Source: Glandiceps talaboti (Eukaryota; Hemichordata; Enteropneusta; Spengelidae). From it: a stretch of 64,000 bases of DNA. The position numbers were made by a program, and so were the translations under genes. The stretch lies in assembly GCF_964340395.1 (NCBI RefSeq), contig NC_135550.1, positions 8,503,864 to 8,567,863 on the forward strand, in the 5' to 3' direction. This document shows positions 39,202-52,730 of the stretch, one piece after another (position 1 is the first letter of the stretch; each line of letters opens with the position of its first letter). The notes beneath the pieces are model-generated. The model was given only the letters and a program-made list of their open reading frames with translations. It was not told the origin of the DNA and did not search any database.

Positions 39202-42200
39202 TTAACAGGTAAGTTGGTGTCTTGTGGTCTTATTAAAAAAAAAGAGGTACAGTGTGTTTTTTGGTATATGAGTGTCCAATAACTGCATTATTACTCTTAG
39301 GAGAACACTTGGTAAGATGAAAAAAGGAATACAGGCAAATTATTAAATGTAAATATACCACAGTAGAAAATATTGTACACAAAAGGTGTATAGGTGTAAT
39401 ACACTCTTGGAGTGGGTGGGGGGTGGGGGTGGGGGGATGGTGGTGCAGTGTGGGTGTCTACTCTTTGCAGATAACCTGAGACACAGCTTGTTCTATTTGG
39501 AGGGGGGATGGGTGTCTTAGCAGATAGCCTTAAAGACAGCTAGTGCTCTTGGGAAGAGGGGAGTGTCATAGCAGATAGCTTGAGACACAGCTTGTACTAT
39601 TTGGGGGATGGGGATGTCTTAGCAGATAGCCTGGGACACGGCTTGTACTATTTGGGGGTGGGGGTGTCTTAGCAGATAGCCTTATAGCCACAGCTTTTAC
39701 TATTAGAGGTGGGAGTGGGTGTGTCTTAACAGATAGGCCACAGCTTGTGTTCTTGGAAGGGGGGGGGGGGAGCAGGATGTCTCAGCAGATAGCCTGAGAC
39801 ACAGCTTGTACTATCTTGGGGGGGGGGGGGGGGGGCAGCACTGAGCAGACAGCCTAAGCCACAGTTTGAAAGGACATGGAGAGTGACAGGCCTAAGAAAG
39901 TGCATTGTGTAGAAGTGCATGACTAGGACAGTCACAGAACTGTTTATGTGTCAGACCTTCCAACTACTACTCTGGACACACAGTTTAAGAGTGAAAAACT
40001 AGCATGGATTGTGAACGAATATCCTTACATTTTAAATGTATCAGATTAAAAGAAGTCCTTACAGAATAGAAATTTATGAATGCAAAATTAAGCTAAATCT
40101 CAGTGTATTTTGAAAAAAATATACGACCAAACTTCCAGACAGTAAACGTTTGTCTATATTTTCAATTCACAGCAACCCTTATGGAAGGCATAAGAAGAGA
40201 TTTTGGTGTCTGATATTTGAACTTTCCGGTAATGGCTAAACGAAGATAGTCACGCCAAGAATTGTGATGTTTTTCAAGTACTTCAATCAATTAATTTTTG
40301 AGTCGATTATATATTTCATTTTTTATGTGTATTATTACTGAAGCAGGAGAAAGATATTTTGAAGTATTTTTTTTTTATTTGATAAAAAATCAGTCTGGAG
40401 TAGTATCGTACATAGCAAATAATATGGGAACTTTGAGATATATGAATCAGTTTAGAAAGAGATGAACACTTTTCTTGATTTGTTTGATGGAAAAAAAATG
40501 GAAAAAAATATGTAAAATTTAGCAATGTAATCTTTAGAGATGGTCTATGATAGCGTTACAATGAATTCCAGTTTTAAAGGACAGACTTAGTTCACAGACG
40601 TTGTGAATGTTTCATTGCAATCACTTTTTCACCCCTTCTTCCTTGACTATTTTGGTGTAACCCTATTGTTTGTGTTGGGTTATACCAAACGATAGGTAGA
40701 TGAGGTTGTTAGTTTGAACTTAATGGATAATTTCAAAGAGGTGGACCTACACATGATTTTATTGTGTATTTCTACTGTTGTTGGAGGGGGGGGGGGGGGG
40801 GATACAAGCATGGATGCCAGTTAGTCTGTGAAATATAGTAAACTGTCGAAAGTTTATTTTTAGAAAAAAACAACAACCATGTTGAAGTCATTTGAAAGCA
40901 GTTCACTTGGGCCGTACTATATTCAGAACTTTGTAAAAGATTTTAACGTGTGAGTACTATTGTGCATGTTCGTAGTCTATATTTAGGGGATGTGTGTGTA
41001 TATTTCTATGGTAAAGGCTAGTATTTCGTGCACCAGATTGTTTTTGATACATTCACAAACACCACACACAACACGGACAACTCTTCATTTTCTGTAGACG
41101 GAATTTTCTTCACTAGTATCACACTGGTTATATATGTTTTTAGTGTGCAGGTCAGAAGTCGTGCCTGACCCTTGAACTTTGAACTTTCAAGGAGTCACAG
41201 CAGGAGCCTTAGTTTTCTGTAACGTTGAGTAAACATTTTCCAAACAATCATCAACTCCCTAAGGTGCCATTTTGTTTTTGTTTTTTTGTTATAGAATGTT
41301 TTTATGGGGTCAATATCAAACTTTGCAATGTTTTCCTTAAAAAAAGTGTGTACTTCAATGAAATTGTCTTTGCGATTACACTTTATTTTTTTACGACTTT
41401 TCATCAGCCTTGCTCATTCACGAAAGATAGAAAATCCTTGTGAAATTAGTTGCTAAAATGTGAATTGTTTTATCTTGATGAAATCAAGTGGAATTTGTCA
41501 TATCTCTGTGAAATTTTTGAAGAAATCCCTGAAAATGAGTCCTGATGAGATAGACATGAATGTGTATGTTATGCTTTTGAAGCTGGTGACGTCTTCATTC
41601 CAGGAGGTAGGGACAAGAGTGTCACGCTCAAAAAACATTTTGTGTTTAAATAGGTGAAGAAGTTTCAAATTCCATGGTTTTATAGAATAAAAGTACATGT
41701 ATTACCTCATACCTTCAACCATTGAAAAAAGTAAGTCTTTGCATAACTGTAAAAGTGTGTATTCATCTTTTCTTTTGTACCAAAATTGAGAAATTATGAA
41801 TGAAAGTGTACAAGAATTTGAACATTGTGCTTCTGCTGAGAAAGGGAAACTTGTGACAAATTGCTGGTGGATGGGTGATGGTGGTGGGGGAAGGGGTGGT
41901 TGTCATGCCATCATATCGGATTATCGTTTTGAATGAACAAACTCGTAACACTTCTGCATTAGTCTTGTTAAAATCATTGTGATTGGTGTGGTATTTTAGA
42001 TGTTTGCTATCCAGTCAGCAGCTGACTTTCAGACGTTGTCTACCCAATGCTCATCACCCTTCTTAAGTTGGCTGTCAGTGCAGTACCACAGCACACAATA
42101 GTTGGTGTGTCGATGCTTCCTTGATGGACTGCACATTGTCCTCCATTTTGTTTAGCAAGACAAGACAAGAAAGAACAAGTCAATTTACCTGGCAGTTTCT

Positions 42201-42395
42201 TCTAAATTGTTAATCAACTTTATCAATTTGAATTTTGAATTTCTTCAAAAAATTCTCTACAAGTGTCGTACTAGACACTCGCTTCACTTGCTATTGCATG
42301 TACTTAGGAGACAAACAGTACACATTGTCAATGTATTGTATACATCATTTTTCAGTCACACAGTGCCTGTTCTGTTCTCGCTTGATGTCACCATT
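39202..42395. other. Downstream flank of the PARP gene, likely 3' UTR at first, otherwise no gene
   Basis: A consensus donor (CAG then GTAAGT, junction 39208/39209) lies seven bases after the stop, so a 3' UTR intron is possible. I see no clear poly(A) site. AATAAA-like words occur at about 41686 and 43842. No conserved coding segment is visible; the short ORFs here lack domain features. Confidence 0.45.
39410..39860. repeat. G-rich minisatellite, unit about 60 bases
   Basis: About seven units of GTCTTAGCAGATAGCCTGAGACACAGCTTGTACTATT followed by a G-rich run. Two units end in poly-G tracts over ten bases, which could form G-quadruplexes. Confidence 0.88.
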
Positions 42396-42803
42396 AGCCT
42401 GTTTACAGTGCTGTTGAGATACATCATTACATGGTCATACCTCCCTAGCCCTCGCATCAACAGCTTGTCATGATTACATTGTCAAAGCTGATAACAACAA
42501 ATTGAAAATTTCACCCAATAGCCTGGTTGATCACCATGTGCAGTCCTTTCTACCATGACAACTACTGTAGTTTGACTCTCGTTATTCAAATGAATCAGTA
42601 TGTAAATATATACACACATTATGCGATGTGAGGCAAAACTTGAAGTGGACTTCACATATAGTTATGTAAATTTAACTCTACAGGGTGCTGGATAATGACT
42701 TTTGGGAGATGTGGCGACATTAACATTGACAGCGTAGTCAAGACAAGTTGTTGATATGAGGGCTAGGGAGGTGCGACTAGCTCAACAGCGCCGTAAACAG
42801 GCT
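42396..42803. mobile_element. Long-TIR MITE / foldback
   Basis: The left arm starts AGCCTGTTTACAGTGCTGTTGAG and includes ACCTCCCTAGCCCTCGCATCAACA. The right arm is the matching reverse complement ending GCCGTAAACAGGCT. Arms are about 90 bases and imperfect. No ORF. Confidence 0.75.
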
Positions 42804-43854
42804 GTGTCACCACTGTTGATGACTTGATAGTTATCACATCAACATCCACACATGTAACACTTAGCAGTAACGTTATTTGACAAGTCCCAGCCTTTTCATG
42901 CTGGAATTAAAAACCCACTTGCAAAAGGAATCAGTGTGCTAAGATATAGCATGTATAAAGTTACTATCAGGAGATTTTATAACAGACTTCATGTCATGTA
43001 TCCTAGATTTTCTTAAACAACTTTTTTCCACTGTCAACGTGCTATCAAATCAGAACTTGGTGTTGTGATAATGAACATGAAAATGACTGCATATTAAAAG
43101 CTGTATCCTTCAAAAATTTGGACAATCAATGTTAAAGTATATTTCACGTCGTAATATCACAGTCTACCCGGGCTGCACTAGCAAAACACACACTCACTGT
43201 TCTGTCAGCCAGCATAAACAAACATCTGTGGCTTGCAAGGATAGGTGCATGGTGTATCATGATAGCACAGCCCATTATTTGCTGTGAGATGTATATGGCC
43301 ATCTAACTTCCAACTTTGTAAAAAGAGACTTACCGTAATATTATACATATGACTAGTACTCTTTAGGGACTGTAATATGAACTTTTGCAACATTGTTTGC
43401 CATGATCGTGTGTGAGACAAAAAGGATTCTCGGTATTTTGAATGAACTTTCATTTAGGAACCAGCATGATGACTTCATTTAATGCAACATGTGCATTTTA
43501 CTGGGGAGGGGTTGGGGGATCTAAATGTACCCAATAAGCTTGAAAAGTAACACAGAGAGACTTTTGTGCCTTGTTTTGAGGGCTAGTTGCAGACACGAAA
43601 GAGAGAGTGAATGAACTTAAAGTTTGTAATTAGCTTCAATTTATACAGTTTCAGGTAATGGCCATAGTTGAAAGCACCGTAAAATGAACTCATACAGACC
43701 AGTATATCTGCCACTTCAAAGTTTATTGCTTTGTATTCACTTTGTTGACTTGATTGTTTTGTCAGTGTATGTGATGATATGTCTTATGACCATTTTTGGA
43801 TCATGATAAACTTAATCTCTGTTTCTAACTACACAAAGATGTAATAAAGTGATA

Positions 43855-44305
43855 TCTTGGTATTTTGAATGGCATGGTCTTTGTACTTTGAATGGCATGG
43901 TCTTTGTGATTTGAATGGCGTGGTATGTGTTTTGAATAATATGGTCTTCGTTTTGAATGGCCAAGTACATGTTTTGAATGGCATGGTCTTTGTGTTTTGA
44001 ATGGCCTGGTCTTTGTGTTTTGAATGGCATGGTGTTTGTTTTGAATGTTGTGGTCTGATTTAAATGGTGTGGTATTTGTTTTGAAATGGCATAGTCTTGA
44101 ATAGTATGGGCTTTGTGTTTTGAATTGTATGATCCGTGTTTTGGATGGCATGTACTTTGTTTTGAATGCACAGTCTGTGTTTTGAATGGCATGGTCTGTG
44201 ATTTAAATGGTGTCTTTGTTTTGAATGATGTGGTCTTTGTGTTCTGAATGGTATGGTCTTTGTGTTTTGAATGGCATAGGCATTTTCCCTTGAATAGTGT
44301 GGACT
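43855..44305. repeat. Minisatellite, unit about 20-24 bases
   Basis: About 20 units of TTTTGAATGGCATGGTCTTTG with substitutions. Similar units resume at 44640-44725 on the far side of a MITE. Confidence 0.9.
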
Positions 44306-44309
44306 GTTA

Positions 44310-44640
44310 AAGTGGCCATATGGACGACAAATTGGTAGTTATTTTGGATTTTCAAGTCATAAAACTACCATGTTTTTATACTTGGAAAAACGTGTGAAAC
44401 AACATAAACTAAAATCCTTGTTTGTAACTCAATAAATTACAAAATATTAAAATATCTATTTATTGAATATACAGTAACAAACTTTTTACATACTTTTTAT
44501 CGTTATAATTTATTGAGTTTCAAAACACATTTGGTCAAAGCTGTTTCATGTTTTTTTCAAGAAGGAAAACACATACTAGAGCTGCTTTATGAATTAAAAA
44601 TACAAAAAAAATAACACATTTGTTATCCATATGGCCACTT
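44310..44640. mobile_element. MITE inserted in a minisatellite
   Basis: AAGTGGCCATATGGA at 44310-44324 has an exact reverse complement at 44626-44640, with a few more matching bases inside (ACAAAT). The AT-rich core has no ORF. Confidence 0.78.
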
Positions 44641-44799
44641 GAAATGGCGTGTACTGTGTGTATTGTTATTAAATGGCATTCTGTATATTTTGAATGGTAT
44701 CATCTTTTATTTTGAATAAGGGGGGGGGGGGGGCTTATGTACAGTGGCCCACAATTGACACGACAAAACATAAATTAATTAACATAAGAAACTATTAAT

Positions 44800-45160
44800 T
44801 TTCAACACACTTACAAAATTTCCATCAAAACATTAATTTTGACAACAAAACATTGTATCCACACACAAACTATAATTTGAAACAATGCAAAGTGAAATTG
44901 TGAACATGCAAACCTCAATTTGGAAACACCACAAAAAAAAATCTGTGGACACACAAACTAAATTTGAAAACAACACAAAAACAAACCCGGGAACTCAAAA
45001 AACTAAATTTGAAAGCAACAAAAACTCAACTTGTGGATGCACAAAACTCAATTTGAAAGCAACACAAACTTAACCTGTAGACGCACAAAACTCAATTTGA
45101 AAATAGCAGAAACTTAACCTGTGGACACAAGAAACTCAATTTGAAATATGTAAGTTTTCG
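44800..45160. repeat. Minisatellite, unit about 36-40 bases
   Basis: Units of ACACAAACTCAATTTGAAA followed by CAACACAAACTTAACCTGTGG, AT-rich and degenerate. Confidence 0.8.
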
Positions 45161-45329
45161 TGTTATTAATTTTTGTTTTTTGTGTCACTTGAAGGCCACC
45201 GTACTTTTTGAATATTTTGTCTTTTGAATGTCACGGTCTCAGTTGTTGGATTTTAATAGGGCTGTAGTTTCCATGATTATCGTGGCGATATCGTCTCCGA
45301 ACCCAACGGTTATTTGCACAGGTTGCGTT

Positions 45330-45865
45330 AGTCTTGCTGCTAGACGTTCGGGCTTTCTTTCGATGCTATAACTATAAGCGAACGAAGTTCGCATGTGAGG
45401 GCTTGCCCGAACAGTCTAGCGAATGTCATTTTCAGACCGGACATTCCATTGAGATTACATTGAGCGGTGGGTTGGGCCATCTATGCATATATATACTTTA
45501 ATATATTCAATAACCTATGACCTCGGGAATCTCTGCATGCAAGTGTTGACAATCACATTTACGTCATTGCTATGGCTTATCGGTTTATGGTAATTGTGAG
45601 TTTGATGAGTGTGTAGACGTTGTCATTCACACATTTCAGTTAACGCATTGGTGGTTATTTATACAAGCCCCTCCTTAAGATGAATATGCATGAAAATTTA
45701 GCTATTGTCCTCTGTTTGTGCTTGTCGCTAATACGGTTCTCTGATTGGCAGTTATTTATTTCCTGATGACATTCGCTAGACCTCGGATGTTCCATCCTCG
45801 ATAACGTTGTTCGGCTGTGTGTCGTATTTTATCGGAAGAACATCCGAGGGCTAGCTGATAGACTA
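45330..45865. mobile_element. Long-TIR MITE with 8-10 base target duplication
   Basis: Arms of about 100 bases (left 45330-45430, right about 45765-45865) are imperfect reverse complements, sharing GTCTAGCGAATGTCAT at the inner end. The direct repeat AGGTTGCGTT flanks both ends (45320-45329 and 45866-45875). An 8-base-or-longer duplication suggests hAT- or Mutator-type mobilisation. Confidence 0.78.
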
Positions 45866-45875
45866 AGGTTGCGTT

Positions 45876-47400
45876 TGAATCTGATGGAAGTATTATATAT
45901 ATCATGTCTATAATTTTGCTGCAACATCTTTTTTGAACTCGATTTCTCTTCCTCCTCGCTGTGGGTCTAGTAAGTAAGTTTTATCATTTTTTCTCTTGGC
46001 CGGCCTGTCCTTCAATAAAATATTCTAAAAAAAAGATGAGAAAAAAATTACTTGCATATCTTACCTTGGGTATGGTTTAGTTGGTGTAAATAAAGACAAT
46101 TTCTGGGGGTGGAGGAGGGGTCATTTTAAAGTCATTTTTACAGGACACTTACTCGTACAGGTAAACGCACTGAGAAGTTCGAAGTTTTGTTTACGGGAGG
46201 GAACTTCAGAAGTTCGTCGTGACCATGTTCGAACATTTCAAAGTCTCGTAGAATATCGCCCACATGAGTTATTCGAAGACAACATCGAGATATAATATGA
46301 CTTCCGTTCTAATGTAGAACCATAGTGCATACGACTGGCGCTGAATGATAAAATATTAAAGAGACGAGAAAACTTTGTACACTGTGAACATCTAGCGTTC
46401 GCTTTATTCTTTATACATACATTACAATTAGGCCCTACAAACCCCAAAGACGAATTCACAAACAATCTTATTACATGTAATAACATGTATTATGTGCAAA
46501 CTGATAGTAATAATATTACAGTATTATAAAACCAGATTACTTCGGAAACTACTTTGTAGAACCATTCGTACCATATGGCGCTCAGGCTTACAAACAAACA
46601 AACAAACAAACAAACAAACAATCAAAAAATAAATAAACACTGATGAACATCAACAACAGTATGCTGAATGCATGTGCTGAATGCTATGAATTGTGATAGC
46701 GCCCCCATGCGGTTGTGACAGGACATTGTATATGATGAAACACGAATCAGAATGAAAAATATCACATAAAATCGGCTAGACCATAGTGCACACAATTTCA
46801 TGTTAACACTGAATACGACAGACAAAACTACTACATTCAGACTACATGAGTGATTCGTTTGAAACATTAATGTATAAATTATTTGGAAAGGAGCATGACA
46901 ATCGACACTATTCAACAATAAAAAATACGTAATTTGGACACATGGCATATGGCAGATTTTTGGGTTTCGTGTGAAATTCATGTTAATTTTTGCCAACATA
47001 TGTCATTGTGTTCCCCATCATCTGAGCAATTAAAAAATATATGTTGGCAATTTTTATTTCAATATTAAGGGTAATGTTTGCAGCAATTTCATAAATGATG
47101 TAAAATAATGGTTTTTCTGTTATTGATGGCAAATTAAAATATGTGAACTGTACGATTACTTTATATCTGTATAAATGTACTTATGGGCATCCTTTAGACT
47201 ATAAACTTGTAGACTTTTGTATAATTTTGCATTTTAAACACAATATTATAAATTCTGGCTTCTTTATTTGCATATCATTTGCATATTATGTATGACGCTT
47301 CCGGTTTATTTGATTTCCTGTATTGTTTGATGTTGCTGATTGCTATTCTTTCAAAAATGTACGCCAACCATGAATTATTTCAGTTACTATGAATACTCTG
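45876..47400. other. Intergenic, no gene seen
   Basis: AT-rich sequence with an (AAAC)n tract at 46589-46621. Short ORFs here show no domain or codon signal that I can support. Confidence 0.5.
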
Positions 47401-47408
47401 GTTGGTTT

Positions 47409-48032
47409 TTATCTTTTAAAGCACTAGTAAGTCAAAACCTTGACTATGCTTCCCCAGTGTCTTCCCCACATATATACGAATAGGGATATTGCGTTTTTGG
47501 AAAAAGTGCAGCGTCGTTTCACCAGGATGATTCCTCAGCTTGGTGGCTTGAATTATGAGGACAGTTACGCATATTGAAACTGAGAACTTTAGAAACTAGT
47601 TGAATTAGAGCTGATTTGCTGGAAGTGTATAAACTTTTCCAATTACATATTCTCCTTGATCCAGTTGTATTTATCAAAGTATCTACTTCAACAACAAGGG
47701 GATATAGATTGAAATGATTTAAAGACTGATCCAGATTGGATATACCAAAATATATTTTCAGTCAACATGTTGTAAACATTTGGAACAGTTTACCAGAAAG
47801 GGTTATTGTTATTACTACACCAATTAAATCATTGTAATTAGTTAGTAATTATTTTAATCTAGATTGGATATACGTAAATATTTTCCAGTCAATACGTCAT
47901 AGACATTTGGAACAGTTTACCAGGAAGGGTTATTGTGACTACATCAATTAATCATTTTAAAGCCTTTGAACTCTTGTCATAGTGGAATTGGCGCTATATA
48001 AATTGCATCGATTGATTGATTGATTGATTGTA
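47409..48032 (+). pseudogene. LINE ORF2 3' end, 5'-truncated and decayed
   Basis: In shifting frames the region reads DYASPVSSPHI-like, then LEKVQRRFTRMIPQLGG, then VVNIWNSLPERVI, typical of the C terminus of CR1/L2-type LINE polymerases. The 3' end has GGCGCTATATAAATTGCATC followed by a GATT repeat, which fits a LINE tail. The VVNIWNSLP segment appears twice (about 47768 and 47905), so a piece has been duplicated. Several stops and frameshifts make it inactive. Confidence 0.72.
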
Positions 48033-50600
48033 CTGATAACACCTCAGAACAGTAAGGGGTCTATAAAAGCCTCAGTGGCTTCCTTGCCCATGTACATTCA
48101 TGGGTACATGCATCGTAAAAAAATAAAGGCATTCATTTATTGCATAGAACGAACCTTGCCAAATTATATGACCTTTTGACCAATTTCGGCGTATTGGTGT
48201 GGCTTGTTATCAAGTGTACATACACACATTAAAAATATTCCTTTTCAGATCTGGCATCTGGTTTTAATACGTATCTACACATGTAGTATTGAATCCTGGA
48301 CAGGTACATTCTACACAGGATATAGAGTCCAAGTTTAGGTCTACACAAAATTTGAAATTTTACCTCTCAATATTAGCAAACAAGTTACATAATTTGGACC
48401 TCTTGCAAATATTAGATAGAAAAGAAACACCACTCAGTAAAACACCTTTAGAAACCTTCAGAATGTTTTACCCCTACTTTTGACCAATTGAGATACTTTC
48501 TAGAGCAATGGAAAAAGTCAATATGGCAGCTACTTTAGAACGATTTTGTTATTTGTTCTGTATGCAGTTCTCCCTCTATGTTCTGTAGAAATATCATGTT
48601 AAAAAGTAAATGAATCGCTGTTAAAGGCATTTCATGAGTGCTTATTAATTTCCCACTTTTCAAAATGAGATAGACTTAGTCATGAAGTTGGCATGTGACT
48701 ACTTATTCCCAGCAATGAAGGTTATTTGTGTATGAGAATTACCAAAAGATGTAGAAGGGTACATTCCATGTTGTTTACGTTGAGAATTTGAATGTCAGAT
48801 TTTCTTTGAGTACTAAAACACGTGGAATGATAGCTAACAGTACAATAAAATTTGATTTAAGATACTATTTTCTGGTGGGTTGGTGATTGGGGTTGGGTGG
48901 TACATTAGAATGTTTCTCTGCTGTTACTTTCAACCTTTATTCATGACTGACCAAGAGGAAGTTCGTTGCGTAATCCAATGTAAGAGTGCCTTCACGCTGA
49001 ATAACTAAACTAAATATGCATATATTCATATATTATTCCTTTGAAATATTATAAAAGATATTCTTCAGATACTGAATTTACTATCTTTATTTTATACTAC
49101 ATTGTCCTTTATTCTGTTTTATTTTAGAATTTCGATGAAATAACGTAATCAAATGTAACAGTGGAGAACACGTCTATTCATGTTGTTCCTATGAAATGAC
49201 ATGTAACGCCAACCAAATAGCTATACTAGTAGAAATGTAGACAATGCATACGACATAATGGCGTGAGTGAGAGAATAGATACTAGTTTTGAATAAAAATA
49301 ATTGGGTCTATTCATTCGAATACATAACTTTGTATAGTAACGATTCAATTGATTCTATGCTATTGATCAACAATATGTTTATTTTAGATTTAAACTGAAT
49401 GCCTTCAGCAAAAGCAAAACTTTGCATTGCTGCTCCTTCACGCCTTGTCGAAAGAAAAATTCTGCGCTACCAGACATGATATTGCATATCCATTAGTTAC
49501 TACATCAATAAATAAAACGTAGCTTTGGAACTCATTGTTCATATCCTCTTCTGTAAAAGTTGAGTTTGCTGTATTTTCAACCCACTGTAACTTTCACTAG
49601 AGTTTAGTTCACTATACGATATGTCATATTTGACCATGTCTTTCCAAAGGGGTACATCTTTAGCAGAGGATGTGTAAATGTGGTGAGTATGAGACGAAGT
49701 GATACCTTTGACTTAATTCACCTCCGGTGACCTATCCCCTGGGTCTGTGAAGTCAAAAGTATCACTTTGTCTCGTACTACCCCTTGACAGAGATGATAGT
49801 TAGGTGGGTCACACGTTGGGTAAAGGTGGGTAAATTTGACCTCAACTGAATCTCTTCTTTCGTGCCAGTAAAATCAATTTAATACTAGGCAATAATTTTG
49901 AAAAAAAAATATTAATCAAGTCTACTACTCAAGTAGTTGTTCTGTCAACTATTTTTGTCCTTGTTACCACGTCTACTCAACTAAAACCTACCTAAGAGTA
50001 TCCATTCATTCTCATTCATCAGGCTAATAGCCTACCATCCACAGACACTACCACGATCTAGGTTAGTATAATATGGTCACCCTATGAGATTCGCCAAGTT
50101 TTATTACAAACGGGCGATGGATATATTCACTTGTTTCAAAGGTGGTAAATGTAATTTGCTAGTTAAATTTCATTGCCTAACCAATGGTTAAGAATAGGGT
50201 CTTTGGGCCAAATTTTATTTTAGCCCCCTCAGACTAATTTTGAAGATAAAAATTGCCAACATGTATTTTTTTATATGTGGTCCTATAATGAACGTAACCA
50301 TATATGTTTCATAAAAGTAACATGCATTTCACACGAAAACCCATACGCCCCTGCACTATATATTCCATTTTCCTTTTCAACGAAAAACACAACATCATCC
50401 TCTGTCATCAATACATGCATAAGTCCTGCCACTAATATCTCAAGGGGGCCACGACAAAGATGAATCACTATCAATAATTTATTATAGACACGGTAAGTAG
50501 AGACATGTGAATTCAATATATCTAGATGAGAAATGAGAATATCTATGTCGTGTACTACATTAAATTAAGAGCATATTTCAGTAATTCAAGTATCTAGGCC
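48033..50600. other. Intergenic, no gene seen
   Basis: AT-rich DNA without splice-flanked conserved segments. Nothing supportable on either strand. Confidence 0.5.
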
Positions 50601-50610
50601 TATTATTGTG

Positions 50611-50930
50611 GGTTAAGATGACCGAATGGTTAGAGTGGCCCGTTTGGAATCGAGGCGTTGAATGGCTAAAGTCCTTGGCAAGATTTGAACCCCCGGCGTT
50701 GTGCCCAAGCGCAGCCATCTCAGCTGTATAAATAGGGACCTGGTAGGATAGAGGTTGCGATGTCAATACTGTAATCCCTTGCACGTACAGAGACTGCACT
50801 TGATTGTATGCTCCTCAAGCATGAAAGTCCACTGTGCCGCTATAGGTCCGTGTCAGGAGTTATAATTGTAAAGAACCTTGAGCACGATATGGAAAGAACT
50901 AGCTATAGAGAAAGTCCAATAAGTTGTTTT
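50611..50930 (+). mobile_element. tRNA-derived SINE, family 1 copy 2
   Basis: Head GATGACCGAATGGTTAGAGTGG (A box), then a B-box-like GATTTGAACCCCC. It shares GGGACCTGGTAGGATAGAGGTTGC, GATTGTATGCTCC and CTGTGCCGCTATAG with the copy at 18186-18540. Confidence 0.82.
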
Positions 50931-50939
50931 CATTATTGT

Positions 50940-52050
50940 TATAGTTATAACCCGCGTATATTCCGATAGCGAACAGTGAACATTTGTGTATCTTTTACTG
51001 GGAGATTACTCATCCCCAAGCAGTTCTCGTTGACAAGCTGCTTTCATACTCTCTTTACATTCTCTTCAAAGGTAACATACCATGTCGTACTCAGCAAGAA
51101 TAAATTGTATTAAGGTGAGAACAGCTAACCTTTAGGACAATATGCCTTTGTTATTTGATTGATGACTTATATTTAGTCGTTGTATTAAAACTTTACAAAC
51201 TAGATTGAAAACTACTCCTTATAAGGGAAAAGACTCCTTATAAGGGATAAACGAGTCCTCATGAGACAAACACCGGGTCCTTAGGTCAAAGAAGGACAAT
51301 TGACTGAGGAATGGGAGGGCTACGGACGAGTGGGGACGCGAAAACAACCACTATTGCCTGCCTTTTCATTCAAATGTGATCGCATCGCTATTTCAGTGAC
51401 ATTTGAGTCAATAAATGTTCTTTTTGTGTCTAGAATAGCAATGTATTCTATTTGGGTCTGGACCAATTTATACCAAAATTTGAAAAGTTAAAAATAAAAG
51501 AGACTTTCACCACTGGCATAATGATAATATTTCCCCATTATGATAATATTTCGATAATGTTTTAAACTGTGTGTTTCGAGATAGTTCATCGTCGTAAAAC
51601 CACTGCATCTTTTACGGCACCGTCTAAGACAATCGAATTTTCCCCATTTTTTAAATTTTTAAATTTTTAAAGCGAATTTTTCGATGTGTCCCAAAAGAAA
51701 AATTATGGTGTTTAATTGTTTTCGGGATTTAGTTGTTTAAATACACAAATAGGGTATCGAGTACGTCTAAAGCAAGTTTTACGAAGCAGGTGCGATGTTG
51801 GCTTTAGTTGTTGTGGGAGACATTTGGCTGGCGACATTCTCATACGAGATTAGACAAGAGATAGCAACCGAAGTACAATGTACGTTAAGAAAGGACGTGC
51901 AAAAATAGCCGTCTACAACGTTACACGTGCGTGGTTAAACATCGTACCCCTTTTATATTTAAATAAAAGACAAGGAGTGCTATATTTAACCTCGGACCAC
52001 TTATAGAAAAGAGTCTGACATTTAACCTTAAATAGTTTTCTCAACTTCGG
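50940..52050. other. Intergenic, no gene seen
   Basis: Nothing coding that I can support. There is a palindromic AT stretch near 51650. Confidence 0.45.
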
Positions 52051-52059
52051 CTTTCTTTG

Positions 52060-52500
52060 TATGTATATACACAGCCATGTACCAATTATGTAGCTGTTAC
52101 GTCTACTATAGGCACATTTCCTACAGCCACGAACCAGATATATGAGCAATGCTGTAACAGGGATATTTCCCACAGTCGTGTACCAGCTGTGTCAGCAGTG
52201 CTGAATATGAACGAAGGGGCTGTTATTTAAAAGGCTGTGATTTCATCATAGCTGGTGCATGGATATGCACGACTGTGTACTAGGTGTGCTGTAGCACAGC
52301 TAAGGTACAGGGACGTGCAGAACGGTCTTAGCACATAGATGGTATCTACATCCATGTAACTGGCATGTAGCTGGGCCGTGGAAAAAATATACCCTGTAAT
52401 GGGGATGAGGCACACAGCTGCACTGGTACATGACTGTGTTATTCTTTCTGGCACTGGGATATGGCCACACCTTAACACTAGGATGTGTGCACATCTTGGT
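52060..52500. repeat. Degenerate minisatellite, unit about 60-65 bases
   Basis: Recurring words CACAG(C/T)C(A/G)TGTACCAG, CTGTAACAGGGATAT and TGCACGACTGTGTAC at irregular spacing. The long minus-strand frames here follow from the repeat. Confidence 0.55.
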
Positions 52501-52680
52501 GCTAGGATGTGCGAGGTTCCCTATGTATGTAAGATATTTGCTATTCCATGAAACCACCATCATGTGATTCATTATACGGACCCCAGAGTTGGATTGCCAA
52601 TGTCTTTCAAACCTAATTAAAAAGATACAGATTTCATTTAGAGCTCTCAGACTAAATTTACTGTTTCGATTACAAGAAGC

Positions 52681-52730
52681 AAATAAACAAACAAACAAAC
52701 AAACAAACAAACAAACAAACAAACAAACAA
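52681..52730. repeat. (AAAC)n microsatellite
   Basis: About eleven AAAC units. Confidence 0.95.

Noticed and set aside
43812-44192. Minus-strand ORFs rich in H, Q, K, T
   Set aside because: They derive from the 20-base minisatellite; the residue pattern repeats with the unit.
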